Source of the DNA: Rhizobium sp. AC27/96
Lineage (GTDB): Bacteria > Pseudomonadota > Alphaproteobacteria > Rhizobiales > Rhizobiaceae
Assembly (NCBI RefSeq): GCF_001692325.1
Contig: NZ_LXKN01000018.1
Span: 62,001-126,000 of the forward strand
Length of the DNA stretch: 64,000 bases
Direction: 5' to 3'
The position numbers were made by a program, and so were the translations under genes. The notes below the pieces were generated by a model that worked only from the letters and a program-made list of their open reading frames with translations, made no database searches and was not told where the DNA came from. Positions 51,943 to 60,141 of the stretch are shown piece after piece (the stretch's first letter is position 1; the number at the start of each line of letters is the position of its first letter).

Positions 51943-53262
51943 TTATTCAGCAGCCTGCCCCAGATGTGAAGAAAGCGTCGATGAGTGTTCCTGGGTTTCC
52001 CATTGAACGATGGGATCGAGCTGACCGAGTTTGAAATGTTCGCGCCCGAGCAGGGAGTTGGCGATCACGGCGCTGCGCCATGCGGCGAGGCTGAGTTGCG
52101 GTTCAGCGATACCGTGGCTGTGTCTCCCGGCATTGAGCACGAAGATGCGGTTCTCGCGCGGGCCATCCCAGGCAAGCGAGAAGTCACTTTCGAGAACCGG
52201 CTCGCCGATGGAGTTCAGCTCGATCCGATTTTCCAGGGAATGCAGGAATTCAGGAAGGACGAAGCGATAGCCTGTGGCAAGCACGACCATGTCGACGGCC
52301 AGCGTCTCGATGCTGTTGTCGAAACCGTTGCGCATGGTCAGCGCGATTTCCGGACCGTCCTGTTCGGCTGAGATGACATCGCGGAAGGGGCGCAGCGATA
52401 TTCCGTGGTCGGCGCTGCCGCCGGCCTCCAGCTTTCTTTCATAGAGACGGCGGTAGAGTTTCTTCAAGGTCGAGGCGGAAACGCCATCGCTTGCCAATAC
52501 CTGCCGGCGCGTATGGATGAGGCGCAGTTCCTCGGGAAGTCCATGGAAGCGCTCCATGTAGCTTGGCGTGAACAGCTCATTGGTGAAGGGCGTCGCGTCC
52601 AGCGGCTCAAAATTCGGCCGGCGGCTGATCCAATGGACAGAAGAGACGGCATTCAGATCAAGCAGAGCGTCGACGATCTCCGCCCCGCTCTGTCCGCCAC
52701 CGATGACAGCGACGCGGGGTGCCTTGACATCACCGATACGATGGGCTGCCTCGCTGCTATGAAATGTCATTGATTTCGGCAGTTGCTCGGCCCAGGCCGG
52801 GCGAGCCGGCAGCTTGCCAACGCCGACGGAAAGATTGCGGGCACTGGTCGGACCATCATCCGTGGCAATGGAGAAAAGACCATCATTCGCATGGACTTCG
52901 CGCATGCTCGTGCCGAAGCGAAGCGATGTCAGGCCGCGTGCGACCCATCCGAGGTAATCGGCGAATTCCTTGCGGGGAACCGCTTCATATTCTGCGTTAA
53001 GGAACTGATAGAAGCGTTTATGTTCAACAAGATAGGAGAGAAAGCTCCAGGGGCTGGTCGGGTTGGTCGCGGTCACCAGGTCCTTGAGGATGGAGGTTTG
53101 CATCTCTGCGCCCGGCAGCATCATTCCGGGATGCCACGCGAAGGCAGACCGCCGTTCGAAGAAGCGGACCGACAGTTGCGGTACGGAATCGAGCTGGGCG
53201 GCAAGGCTGAGGTTGAACGGACCAATTCCGGCCCCGGCGAGGTCGAGCACGTGCGATGTCAT
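51943..53262 (-). CDS. L-lysine N6-monooxygenase (IucD-like)
   Basis: 439-residue flavin N-hydroxylase. The FAD site is 'GAGIGPFNLSLAAQL' at residues 10-24; 'WHPGMMLPGAEMQTSILKDLV' is the substrate and FAD region; the NADPH site is 'VAVIGGGQSGAEIVDALL'; and the C-terminal 'HGIAEPQLSLAAWRSAVI' matches my recollection of E. coli IucD almost word for word. Ornithine hydroxylases (PvdA, VbsO) differ more in these stretches as I know them. The reaction would be lysine to N6-hydroxylysine using NADPH and oxygen. The lysA gene in the same locus supports lysine as substrate. Assignment of lysine over ornithine is by eye. Confidence 0.8.
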   Translation of the reverse strand: MTSHVLDLAGAGIGPFNLSLAAQLDSVPQLSVRFFERRSAFAWHPGMMLPGAEMQTSILKDLVTATNPTSPWSFLSYLVEHKRFYQFLNAEYEAVPRKEFADYLGWVARGLTSLRFGTSMREVHANDGLFSIATDDGPTSARNLSVGVGKLPARPAWAEQLPKSMTFHSSEAAHRIGDVKAPRVAVIGGGQSGAEIVDALLDLNAVSSVHWISRRPNFEPLDATPFTNELFTPSYMERFHGLPEELRLIHTRRQVLASDGVSASTLKKLYRRLYERKLEAGGSADHGISLRPFRDVISAEQDGPEIALTMRNGFDNSIETLAVDMVVLATGYRFVLPEFLHSLENRIELNSIGEPVLESDFSLAWDGPRENRIFVLNAGRHSHGIAEPQLSLAAWRSAVIANSLLGREHFKLGQLDPIVQWETQEHSSTLSSHLGQAAE

Positions 53263-53286
53263 GATGCAGCTCCAGGATGATGCAGG

Positions 53287-56200
53287 TTAGTTGTTCTTGC
53301 CCGTGGGCAGGATGGTCGTCGGCGCGAAGGCATGGTCCAGCCGTCGGGCGAAACGCTGATGGAACGGCGTTTTGCCGATGATCGTCAGATGGTTGGTGCC
53401 GGTGACGATCTCCGAGGCCGTGGCATTCGGCGAGTAGCGGCGCCAGTCGATGACATTAAGCGCACGCGTAAGGGAATCTTCGGCCGCAAAGGCGTGGATG
53501 CGGAAATCCGAAGGCTCGAGGCGGTAGTTTCGGAAGATCATTCCGTTGTCGATCAGGATCCAGAATGTATGTTCTTCCGAACCGATATCCGGACCATCAG
53601 TCGGCAGCTTGACGTTATGCTTGACGATATGATGGAGGAACTGTTCGTAGACCTCCGCGTTCATCGCCGCAAACAGCCTCTCCCAATCCTCACGCATCGG
53701 CGTCGTCACAAGCCAGTTTTGTACGGCTGCGTGGGTTCGGTCCCGGACGCCATCCTCGAAGCGCGGCATGATGCCGACGGTGAATTCCTCGTCCATGTCG
53801 CAGACGTCGACCATGCCGATCATGCGCAGGTCGATGTCGTTGCCCAGCTGTCTGGCTGCTTCGTAGGCAAGAAGTCCACCCCATGACCAGCCAAGGAAGG
53901 CGCAGGGGCGACCCTTGGCCTTTTTGCGTACAGCTTCCGCATAGCGTGCGGTGATATCTTCGACACGGGTGCTGAGTGTCTTCGTTTCGGTGAGCGAATA
54001 GCAGATGAAGCCGGTCGCCGGCTGGTCCGGGCCGAGGTAGTCGACCAAGCGCATGTATTCGCGCGTACTGACAAGGAGGCCGGGGAAGCAATAGAGAACC
54101 GGCCGGTCGCCATTGCGGCGGAGATAGACGACATCGACGCCGGCTTCGTCGCGGCTGCCCTCGATGGCGAGTGCCAGGTCGCGGATGGTCGGGTGATTGA
54201 ACATGTCGGCAATCGAAAGCGGCCATTCGGGATGACGCATCTTCAGACGCGAGACGATGCGCACGGCAGCCAGCGATTGTCCGCCGATATCGAAGAAATT
54301 CTCGGTGACACCGATATCGCCGATGTCGAGAATGTCTCTCCAGGTGTCCAGGATCGCCTTTTCCTTGTCATTGGCCGGCGCGACCATTTCGCGCTCGATG
54401 CGAGGTGCCGGCAAGGCGGCGCGGTCGAGCTTGCTGTTCGGCCCCATCGGCAGCCTGTCGATAATCATGATCGTCTGCGGGACCATATAATCCGGAAGGG
54501 CGGTCATGGCCGCGCGGCGCAGCTCGGTAACACTTAAGGCTTCTCCTTCACGCGGAACTACATAGGCGACGAGCGAACTACGACCGCCCTCATTGTGCAG
54601 CAGCACGACCGCCTCGGCGACGCGCTGGTCCGACCGCAGCACGGCTTCGATCTCGCCGGGCTCGATGCGGAAGCCGCGCAGTTTGATCTGATGATCGACG
54701 CGGCCGGCGAATTCGACGATGCCATCTTCCCGCCATCGGCCGAGATCGCCTGATTTATAGAGCCGCCCGCCCTGCGAGAACGGGTCGGGAATGAAGCGGT
54801 CCGCCGTCAGTTCCGGCTGGCCAAGATAGCCGCGCGCCAGGCCGCTGCCGCCAATATAGATCTCGCCGATCACGCCGACCGGAACCGGTGCAAGGTCGGC
54901 ATCGAGCACATAGATGCGTCGATCGCCCACACCGCGGCCGATCGGCGCGACCGTCCCCTCGAAGCGGGTTCCCGCCGGGATCTTCCAGATCATCGGTGTC
55001 ATGATCGTTTCGGTCGGCCCGTAGCCGTTGATCAGCAGCTGTGCCTTGAGGTTTTCGGTGATCATGTCGAACACCGCCTGAGACAGCGCCTCGCCGCCGA
55101 AGGAGTAGAGCCGCAGGCGCGGTACCGCGCTGTTCTCGCCGGCATATTCGGCAAGTCCGCGCACATAGCTTGTCGGCAGGCTGGCATTGTTGACGCCATG
55201 CCGCTTCATCTGGGCGAAGGCGTCTTCGGGTGTCGCGAGCTTGTCCTGCGTCAGCACCACGCCGCCGCCCGCCATCAGCGGCACCATCCAGCGCTCATGT
55301 CCGCCATCGGAGGTGAAGGGGAGGACCGGGTATTCGCAGGAGTCCTCGCTCATCTCGTAAATGCGCAGGGTCGCCTTGCAATGATGCGCCAATGGACCGT
55401 GCTCGACGGCGACGCCCTTGGGCACGCCGGTCGAGCCGGAAGTGTAGATCACATAGGCGAGCTGCCGTGGAGCGATCGCCGTGGCTGGCGCTTCGCTGCT
55501 CTCGGAAGAAATGTCCGTCGCGTCGAGATTAAGGAAGGGCGTCGCAATATCGCTCGGCAGGTTTGCGATATGCTTCGCGCGGGAGATGACGAGCGAGAGG
55601 CCGGGTGCCGTCAGGATATGGCGATTGCGGGCTTCGGGATGATCCGGCTCGACCGGTGTAAACGCGCCGCCCGATTTCAGTACGGCGAGAATGGCAACGA
55701 TGGCGTCGATCGATTTTTCGAGCGCGATGGCGACGCGCTTTTCCGGTCCGACACCCATGGCAATCAGCCGATGCGCCAGCCGATTGGCCGCTGCCTCCAG
55801 TTCGCCATGCGTCACAGATTTTTCGCCCTGCGCCACGGCGAACGCGTTCGGGCGCCGTCTGGCCTGCGCAGCGATAACCTCATGGATCGGCGTGCCATCG
55901 TCCGGCTGGGGCGCGTCGGGGTAGGGCGCCGACAGCCTGTCCAGTTCTGCCGGCGATACGAAGGGAATATGCTTGATCTGTTCGCCGGGATGGCTGCCCA
56001 GGCGGGCAAGTGCGATGGCAAGGTCGTCAGCAAAGCGGGCGATCTGCTTTCTGTCGTGCTTTTGAGGATCAAAGCCGAAGCCGATATGAAACTCGCCCCC
56101 GGATGTTTGGGAAACGGTGATAACGAGCTCGGCGTCGCGGCGTGACGGGGGTTGGGAGAGGCTGCTTATGTGTTCGGCCGCGTCCTTGAACCGCTGAATT

Positions 56201-57279
56201 GGCCTCACATCGAGAAGCGTCTTCACCAGTCCGGTCGTGTCGAAGAGTTCGTCCCGCCGTATTAAGGCATCTGTGAGAGCTTCAAACGGCCAGGATCGAC
56301 GCGAAGCGGCTTCGATGTCTTCAACGAATGTATTGCGGACATCCCCGAGCGACATGGCGCCGTTCAATTCCGGTGTCAGGATCAGCACATCTTCGCTGCG
56401 GGCAGCAATTAGTTGCGTCTCCGGTCGGGTGACAAGGCCGATCCTCTGGGTGCCATGGCCGGAATGTCGGCGCAAAGTCACGCCCAATGCGGCGAGAATA
56501 TCCCTGGATACGTCGGCGGTACGCTGTGCCTGGCCCCGAGGCATCGGTATCTCAAGCGTATGCTCGAACCAGGCTTCATCGACGAGCTCTTTTCCGGTCG
56601 AAATCTGCGGGATGAGCGAAGCGATGTTTTCCTGTGCCGTCAGCCGCTGGAACCAGAAGTCGACCAGTTCCGGTGCCGGATTGCGGGACGCACCGTTGCT
56701 GGCCATCCAGGCGAGAGCGTCAGGCAGTGCTGTTTCGGCAATATCGAGCGTGGCGTTGGCCTCGTTGTGGAGGCCGCGAAGGAAATCCGTCGCGAGAAGA
56801 TCGAGTGTCACGGCATCCGCAAGGACGGCGTGGAGAGACAATAGCAGGCCCATCGCTTGTCCGTTTCTCGACAGGAGAGTGAAACGGGCCGGATTACCTC
56901 CACTAAGATCCATCGGGTGTTGTCGTTCCGCAGAGGCTGCTGCTGCCAGCGCCTCGTCGAGATCATCCCCGGTCGGCAAATCTGCCTCTACAATTTCGAC
57001 TTGGCGGCCATGTCTCAGGATCTGCTGCACGGCTCCACCGGCGCGTGCCTCAAATTCCGAGGTGACGAGCGGATGTAGCCGCGAAAGCGACGACAGGCTT
57101 TGATGCGCTGTGGCTAGTGAAACTGAAGGGAAGACGAAGCCAAGGATTTGGCGCCCGTAGATGACCTCATTGCCGGTCTCCGACAACAGCCAGATTCGCG
57201 ATTGCGCAGGTGATAACGAGCATTTCGCGACAAGATCGGAGTCATTTGCTGCTGTGGCGTTCCGGTCATGAATCGTCAT
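53287..57279 (-). CDS. Single-module NRPS (C-A-PCP-TE) for hydroxamate siderophore
   Basis: 1330 residues. A condensation-like domain (about 20-440) has His150-Ala151-x3-Asp155-Ala156 where HHxxxDG is expected, so the catalytic second His is missing. The adenylation domain (about 465-960) has 'YTSGSTGVPKG', 'NGYGPTE', 'YKSGDLGRW' and Lys950. The carrier domain has 'DIGGQSL' (Ser1002). The thioesterase (about 1050-1330) has 'GWSWGG' (Ser1132), Asp near 1158 and His1297. Hand alignment to GrsA gives the specificity code DGESYFGMTK (Asp658, Gly659, Glu662, Ser700, Tyr725, Phe727, Gly752, Met760, Thr761, Lys950); Glu at the third position occurs in codes for basic residues such as lysine. One module plus TE suggests iterative oligomerisation and release, as in EntF. 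Confidence 0.88.
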   Translation of the reverse strand: MTIHDRNATAANDSDLVAKCSLSPAQSRIWLLSETGNEVIYGRQILGFVFPSVSLATAHQSLSSLSRLHPLVTSEFEARAGGAVQQILRHGRQVEIVEADLPTGDDLDEALAAAASAERQHPMDLSGGNPARFTLLSRNGQAMGLLLSLHAVLADAVTLDLLATDFLRGLHNEANATLDIAETALPDALAWMASNGASRNPAPELVDFWFQRLTAQENIASLIPQISTGKELVDEAWFEHTLEIPMPRGQAQRTADVSRDILAALGVTLRRHSGHGTQRIGLVTRPETQLIAARSEDVLILTPELNGAMSLGDVRNTFVEDIEAASRRSWPFEALTDALIRRDELFDTTGLVKTLLDVRPIQRFKDAAEHISSLSQPPSRRDAELVITVSQTSGGEFHIGFGFDPQKHDRKQIARFADDLAIALARLGSHPGEQIKHIPFVSPAELDRLSAPYPDAPQPDDGTPIHEVIAAQARRRPNAFAVAQGEKSVTHGELEAAANRLAHRLIAMGVGPEKRVAIALEKSIDAIVAILAVLKSGGAFTPVEPDHPEARNRHILTAPGLSLVISRAKHIANLPSDIATPFLNLDATDISSESSEAPATAIAPRQLAYVIYTSGSTGVPKGVAVEHGPLAHHCKATLRIYEMSEDSCEYPVLPFTSDGGHERWMVPLMAGGGVVLTQDKLATPEDAFAQMKRHGVNNASLPTSYVRGLAEYAGENSAVPRLRLYSFGGEALSQAVFDMITENLKAQLLINGYGPTETIMTPMIWKIPAGTRFEGTVAPIGRGVGDRRIYVLDADLAPVPVGVIGEIYIGGSGLARGYLGQPELTADRFIPDPFSQGGRLYKSGDLGRWREDGIVEFAGRVDHQIKLRGFRIEPGEIEAVLRSDQRVAEAVVLLHNEGGRSSLVAYVVPREGEALSVTELRRAAMTALPDYMVPQTIMIIDRLPMGPNSKLDRAALPAPRIEREMVAPANDKEKAILDTWRDILDIGDIGVTENFFDIGGQSLAAVRIVSRLKMRHPEWPLSIADMFNHPTIRDLALAIEGSRDEAGVDVVYLRRNGDRPVLYCFPGLLVSTREYMRLVDYLGPDQPATGFICYSLTETKTLSTRVEDITARYAEAVRKKAKGRPCAFLGWSWGGLLAYEAARQLGNDIDLRMIGMVDVCDMDEEFTVGIMPRFEDGVRDRTHAAVQNWLVTTPMREDWERLFAAMNAEVYEQFLHHIVKHNVKLPTDGPDIGSEEHTFWILIDNGMIFRNYRLEPSDFRIHAFAAEDSLTRALNVIDWRRYSPNATASEIVTGTNHLTIIGKTPFHQRFARRLDHAFAPTTILPTGKNN

Positions 57280-57603
57280 TCCCCACAGATCTCCTCGAAG
57301 ATATAGTAATATTAATTCGCATTGCCGAAATGGAATAGCGTACTAAAACCAGTATCTATAATAGATATTGGTTTTATAATTTCGACGATGTTGCATTTCT
57401 AGCGCCGTATAATTCAGATAATCCTGTAATTACGTCGAAGCATTTGCATAACGAACGGCGATGATGAAAATTCAGGAAAATCGTAAAATTTATTTTTGAA
57501 AAATATTTTGAATTTGGGTGGGCATCATTCGTCACAGCGGAACTAGCGCTGCGCATCATCTAGCGATCCCGATGGCGCCCGGTTTCAAAAATGGAGAAGA
57601 ATT
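57280..57603. promoter_or_regulatory. Divergent promoter region between NRPS and acyltransferase genes
   Basis: 324 bases, markedly AT-rich, without a supportable gene. GAGGAGAT lies before the NRPS start and GGAGAAG before the acyltransferase ATG. No TGA-N9-TCA box was found, so direct RirA control is unlikely; ECF-sigma promoters are expected instead. TTCGACG (57381-57387) and CGTCGAA (57433-57439) mirror each other and each contains CGTC in the direction of a flanking operon, a common ECF -10 core. The large palindrome at 57345-57375 lies nearer the NRPS. Confidence 0.45.
57345..57375. promoter_or_regulatory. 31-bp near-perfect palindrome in siderophore promoter region
   Basis: Left arm AAAACCAGTATCTAT (57345-57359), a single central A, then ATAGATATTGGTTTT (57361-57375). 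Only one of fifteen pairs mismatches. It lies 66-96 bases before the NRPS start. No T-rich tail pattern is specific to one strand, so an operator for a dimeric regulator is as likely as an RNA hairpin. Confidence 0.55.
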
Positions 57604-58758
57604 ATGGATGCCTCCGTAGCGATCAGGAGCGAAAAGGCGGCGGTGCAGCCATTGGATCTGCGCCTGCCATCGGCAGGGTTTGCCAGCCATTCGCTTGCTT
57701 GCGGCGAGCCGCTCGTGGTGTCTTCGGGGCGAGAACCGGGCAGCTTTCATGTCGGGTATCACGGAGTGGAAGTCGGCTCCGGTTATCTGTCGGGTCCGGC
57801 CGTCAATCTGTTGGTCTTCGATACCCTATCAGCAGCCACCTCCGCCGTTGCCGCTGAAGATATCGTCAATGCCGTGTCTGAGGCCGTTCTGGCGTGCAAT
57901 CCGGCACTGAATTGCTTCGAGATCGAACTCGCCGATGAAGCCCTTGTGAGGCGTTTGCTGAGCGCCGGCGCGATCGAGCAGCGCGGAGATCGCCTCATCG
58001 CTCGCCCCGAATCCTTGTTTCAGCAAGCGAAGCTCTGGCTCGGCGGTATTCCGAGCAACTATCCGGAAATACCCGTCATGACGAACGGCGCGCTTCATCC
58101 GCAAAGATCGCCGAAGCCGACAGGTCGGGTCTATAATCGTTTCATTCCCTGGCTGAATACGCAGCTTGGATTCCACGTCGCCGATGTCGAAGCCGATCTT
58201 CCGCATTTCCATCGCTGGATGAACGATCCACGGGTGTCGGCCATATGGGAAGACAGCGGCGATCTCTCCTATCACCGCGATTTTATTGCCAGTCGTCTTG
58301 CAGATCCTCGGACTCTGCCGCTGATCGGAACCTTCGGCGGCGTTCCGTTCGGCTATTTCGAACTCTATTGGGCCAAGGAAGACCGGATCGGACCGCATTA
58401 CGACGCCGATGGCTTCGATCGCGGTTGGCATGTTGCGATCGGCGAGGATGACTTCCGTGGCAAGGCCTTTGTCAGTGCGTGGCTGCCGTCATTGATGCAC
58501 TACATGTTCCTCGCAGATCCCCGCACCCGGCGTATCGTCGGCGAACCGATCCATCACCACGCCCAGCAGATCCGCAACCTCGATCGCTCAGGCTTCGCCA
58601 AGGTCAAGCATATTCAGTTCCCGCACAAAAAGGCGCTCCTGGTCATGCTGCTGCGTGAGCGCTTCTTCATGGATCGGCTCCTGTCGCCCGACCTTTCCGG
58701 TCTGCTGGGGGAAGATGGCCTGCCTGCGCTTGGTTCGCTGCCACGGGGCGCCGCGTGA
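57604..58758 (+). CDS. N6-hydroxylysine acyltransferase (IucB/RhbD/VbsA-like)
   Basis: 384 residues. A family-specific N-terminal domain (about 1-170) is followed by a GNAT-like AlcB domain: 'PHFHRWMNDPRVSAIWEDSGDLSYHRDFIASRLADP', 'FGGVPFGYFELYWAKEDRIGPHYD', 'DDFRGKAFVSAWLPSLMHYMFLADPRTRRIVGEP' and 'SGFAKVKHIQFPHKKALLVML'. Such enzymes acylate the hydroxylamine of N-hydroxylysine or N-hydroxyornithine to make the hydroxamate ligand. The acyl donor (acetyl-, hydroxybutyryl- or other CoA) cannot be read. The stop overlaps the MATE start (TGATG). Confidence 0.85.
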   Translation: MDASVAIRSEKAAVQPLDLRLPSAGFASHSLACGEPLVVSSGREPGSFHVGYHGVEVGSGYLSGPAVNLLVFDTLSAATSAVAAEDIVNAVSEAVLACNPALNCFEIELADEALVRRLLSAGAIEQRGDRLIARPESLFQQAKLWLGGIPSNYPEIPVMTNGALHPQRSPKPTGRVYNRFIPWLNTQLGFHVADVEADLPHFHRWMNDPRVSAIWEDSGDLSYHRDFIASRLADPRTLPLIGTFGGVPFGYFELYWAKEDRIGPHYDADGFDRGWHVAIGEDDFRGKAFVSAWLPSLMHYMFLADPRTRRIVGEPIHHHAQQIRNLDRSGFAKVKHIQFPHKKALLVMLLRERFFMDRLLSPDLSGLLGEDGLPALGSLPRGAA

Positions 58759-60128
58759 TGAAAACAGCCGTCGACATGAACGACCCGCGCATCATGCGGC
58801 TCGTTCTGACGGTCGCACTCCCGGCGGTGGCCGGCCTGGCTGCCAGCGCCGGGCACCATGCGATCAACGCGATCTTTCTCGGTGCTCTCGGCTCCGATGT
58901 ATTGGCCGGCATCAGTCTCGTCATGCCACTGTTCCTGCTGGTCGCGGCAGCCGGGCAGGGGCTTGGTATCGGGCTTGCCACGCTTTTGGCGCGCCATCTC
59001 GGCGAGGGTAACCCTATGGCCGCCTCATCCGTTGCCACCACGGCGCTCGTGGCCATAGTTCCTCTCGGTATTGCGCTGTCCGTGTTCATCTATCTCGGGC
59101 TGCCCGACTTTGTCGGTGTGCTGGGTGCAAGTGACAGTCTGCTAGTGCCCGGCCTCGATTATGGACGGTTGCTTGCCTTCGGCGTGACGCTTGGTCTGCT
59201 GCAGGCGGTCTGCGATTTCATTGCGATTGCCGAGGGCAATTCGCGCTTTTCGATGATCGTACTGATCGCAAGCTTTGCGCTGAACGCCGTACTTGATCCC
59301 ATCTTCATCTTTTTCTTCAAGCTTGGCGCATCCGGTGCGGCAGCGGCCACCATTCTTTCCTCGGTGGCGGCGCTTGGCTGCTATGTCGTCTATTTCGCCC
59401 GTAAATGGGGCACGGTCAGCCTGACAGCCGGTTTGGTGCGATGGCACCTGCTGCGACCGATGGCGAGGATCGGCGTTCCTGCTGCGGCCACCAGCATCAT
59501 GACCGGTCTTGGCCTTTTAATTTTGATGCGCGAAGCTGCTGTTTATGGCGGCGATACCGGGGTAGCGGCCACTGCCATTGCAGTGCGGCTGATGACGTTG
59601 GGCCAGCTTCCGATCTTCGGTTTTTGCCTAGGTGCGCAGAGCGTCGTGAGCCACGCCTTCGGTGCCGGCGATTCACAGCGGCTGAAGGCCGTGATCCGCT
59701 TCATGCTGGCGATAACCATACCCGTCGCTTCGCTCTATTCCATGCTGCTGTTCGTTGCGGCAGAACCGATAGTGCGCCTGTTCACCGATAGCCCGCAGGT
59801 GGTTGACGAGGCCGTGGTGTGGTTGCGCGCGCTGTTTCCGGTCTTCCCGCTGGCAGCTTTCCAATCGGTACTGCTGGTGATGCTGCAGTCTCGAGGCCGG
59901 GCGGGCATGTCCGCCGTCGTCGGGCTGGCGCCACAAGGCTATCTGCTGATCCCGCTTCTCCTCCTGCTGCCGCTATGGACGGGCTTTGCGGGTCTCTCCG
60001 CCGCACCGGCAGTCGCGGCAATTCTTGCCGCCGTGCTCGGCCTTTTCGTCGCGCGACGCGAATGGCTCACGATTCTGCCTACGCAACAGCCGCCCCAATT
60101 GGCCGACCAATCGACACTTCACACCTGA
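58758..60128 (+). CDS. MATE-family efflux transporter, probable siderophore exporter
   Basis: 456 residues with about twelve membrane helices arranged as two MatE domains. Family patterns include 'LVLTVALPAVAGLAASAGHHAINAIFLGALGSDVLAGISLVMPLF' and 'GAQSVVSHAFGAGDSQRLKAVIRFMLAI'. Exchange of sodium ions or protons for the substrate is typical. Overlap with the acyltransferase stop shows it belongs to the biosynthetic operon, so export of the finished desferri-siderophore is the likely role. Confidence 0.88.
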   Translation: MKTAVDMNDPRIMRLVLTVALPAVAGLAASAGHHAINAIFLGALGSDVLAGISLVMPLFLLVAAAGQGLGIGLATLLARHLGEGNPMAASSVATTALVAIVPLGIALSVFIYLGLPDFVGVLGASDSLLVPGLDYGRLLAFGVTLGLLQAVCDFIAIAEGNSRFSMIVLIASFALNAVLDPIFIFFFKLGASGAAAATILSSVAALGCYVVYFARKWGTVSLTAGLVRWHLLRPMARIGVPAAATSIMTGLGLLILMREAAVYGGDTGVAATAIAVRLMTLGQLPIFGFCLGAQSVVSHAFGAGDSQRLKAVIRFMLAITIPVASLYSMLLFVAAEPIVRLFTDSPQVVDEAVVWLRALFPVFPLAAFQSVLLVMLQSRGRAGMSAVVGLAPQGYLLIPLLLLLPLWTGFAGLSAAPAVAAILAAVLGLFVARREWLTILPTQQPPQLADQSTLHT

Positions 60129-60141
60129 CCAGAGGAACGTC

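Noticed and set aside
41948-57279. Vicibactin cluster (vbs)
   Set aside because: A sigma factor, hydroxylase, acyltransferase, PPTase and NRPS are shared features, but the hydroxylase reads as a lysine enzyme (IucD-like), the NRPS is C-A-PCP-TE, and lysA, a trans-sulfuration enzyme and a P450 are additional. A divergent vicibactin relative is not fully excluded.
51943-58758. Rhizobactin 1021 or aerobactin pathway
   Set aside because: The IucD/IucB-like pair would fit, but no IucA/IucC-type synthetase or diaminobutyrate aminotransferase/decarboxylase pair is present and an NRPS is.
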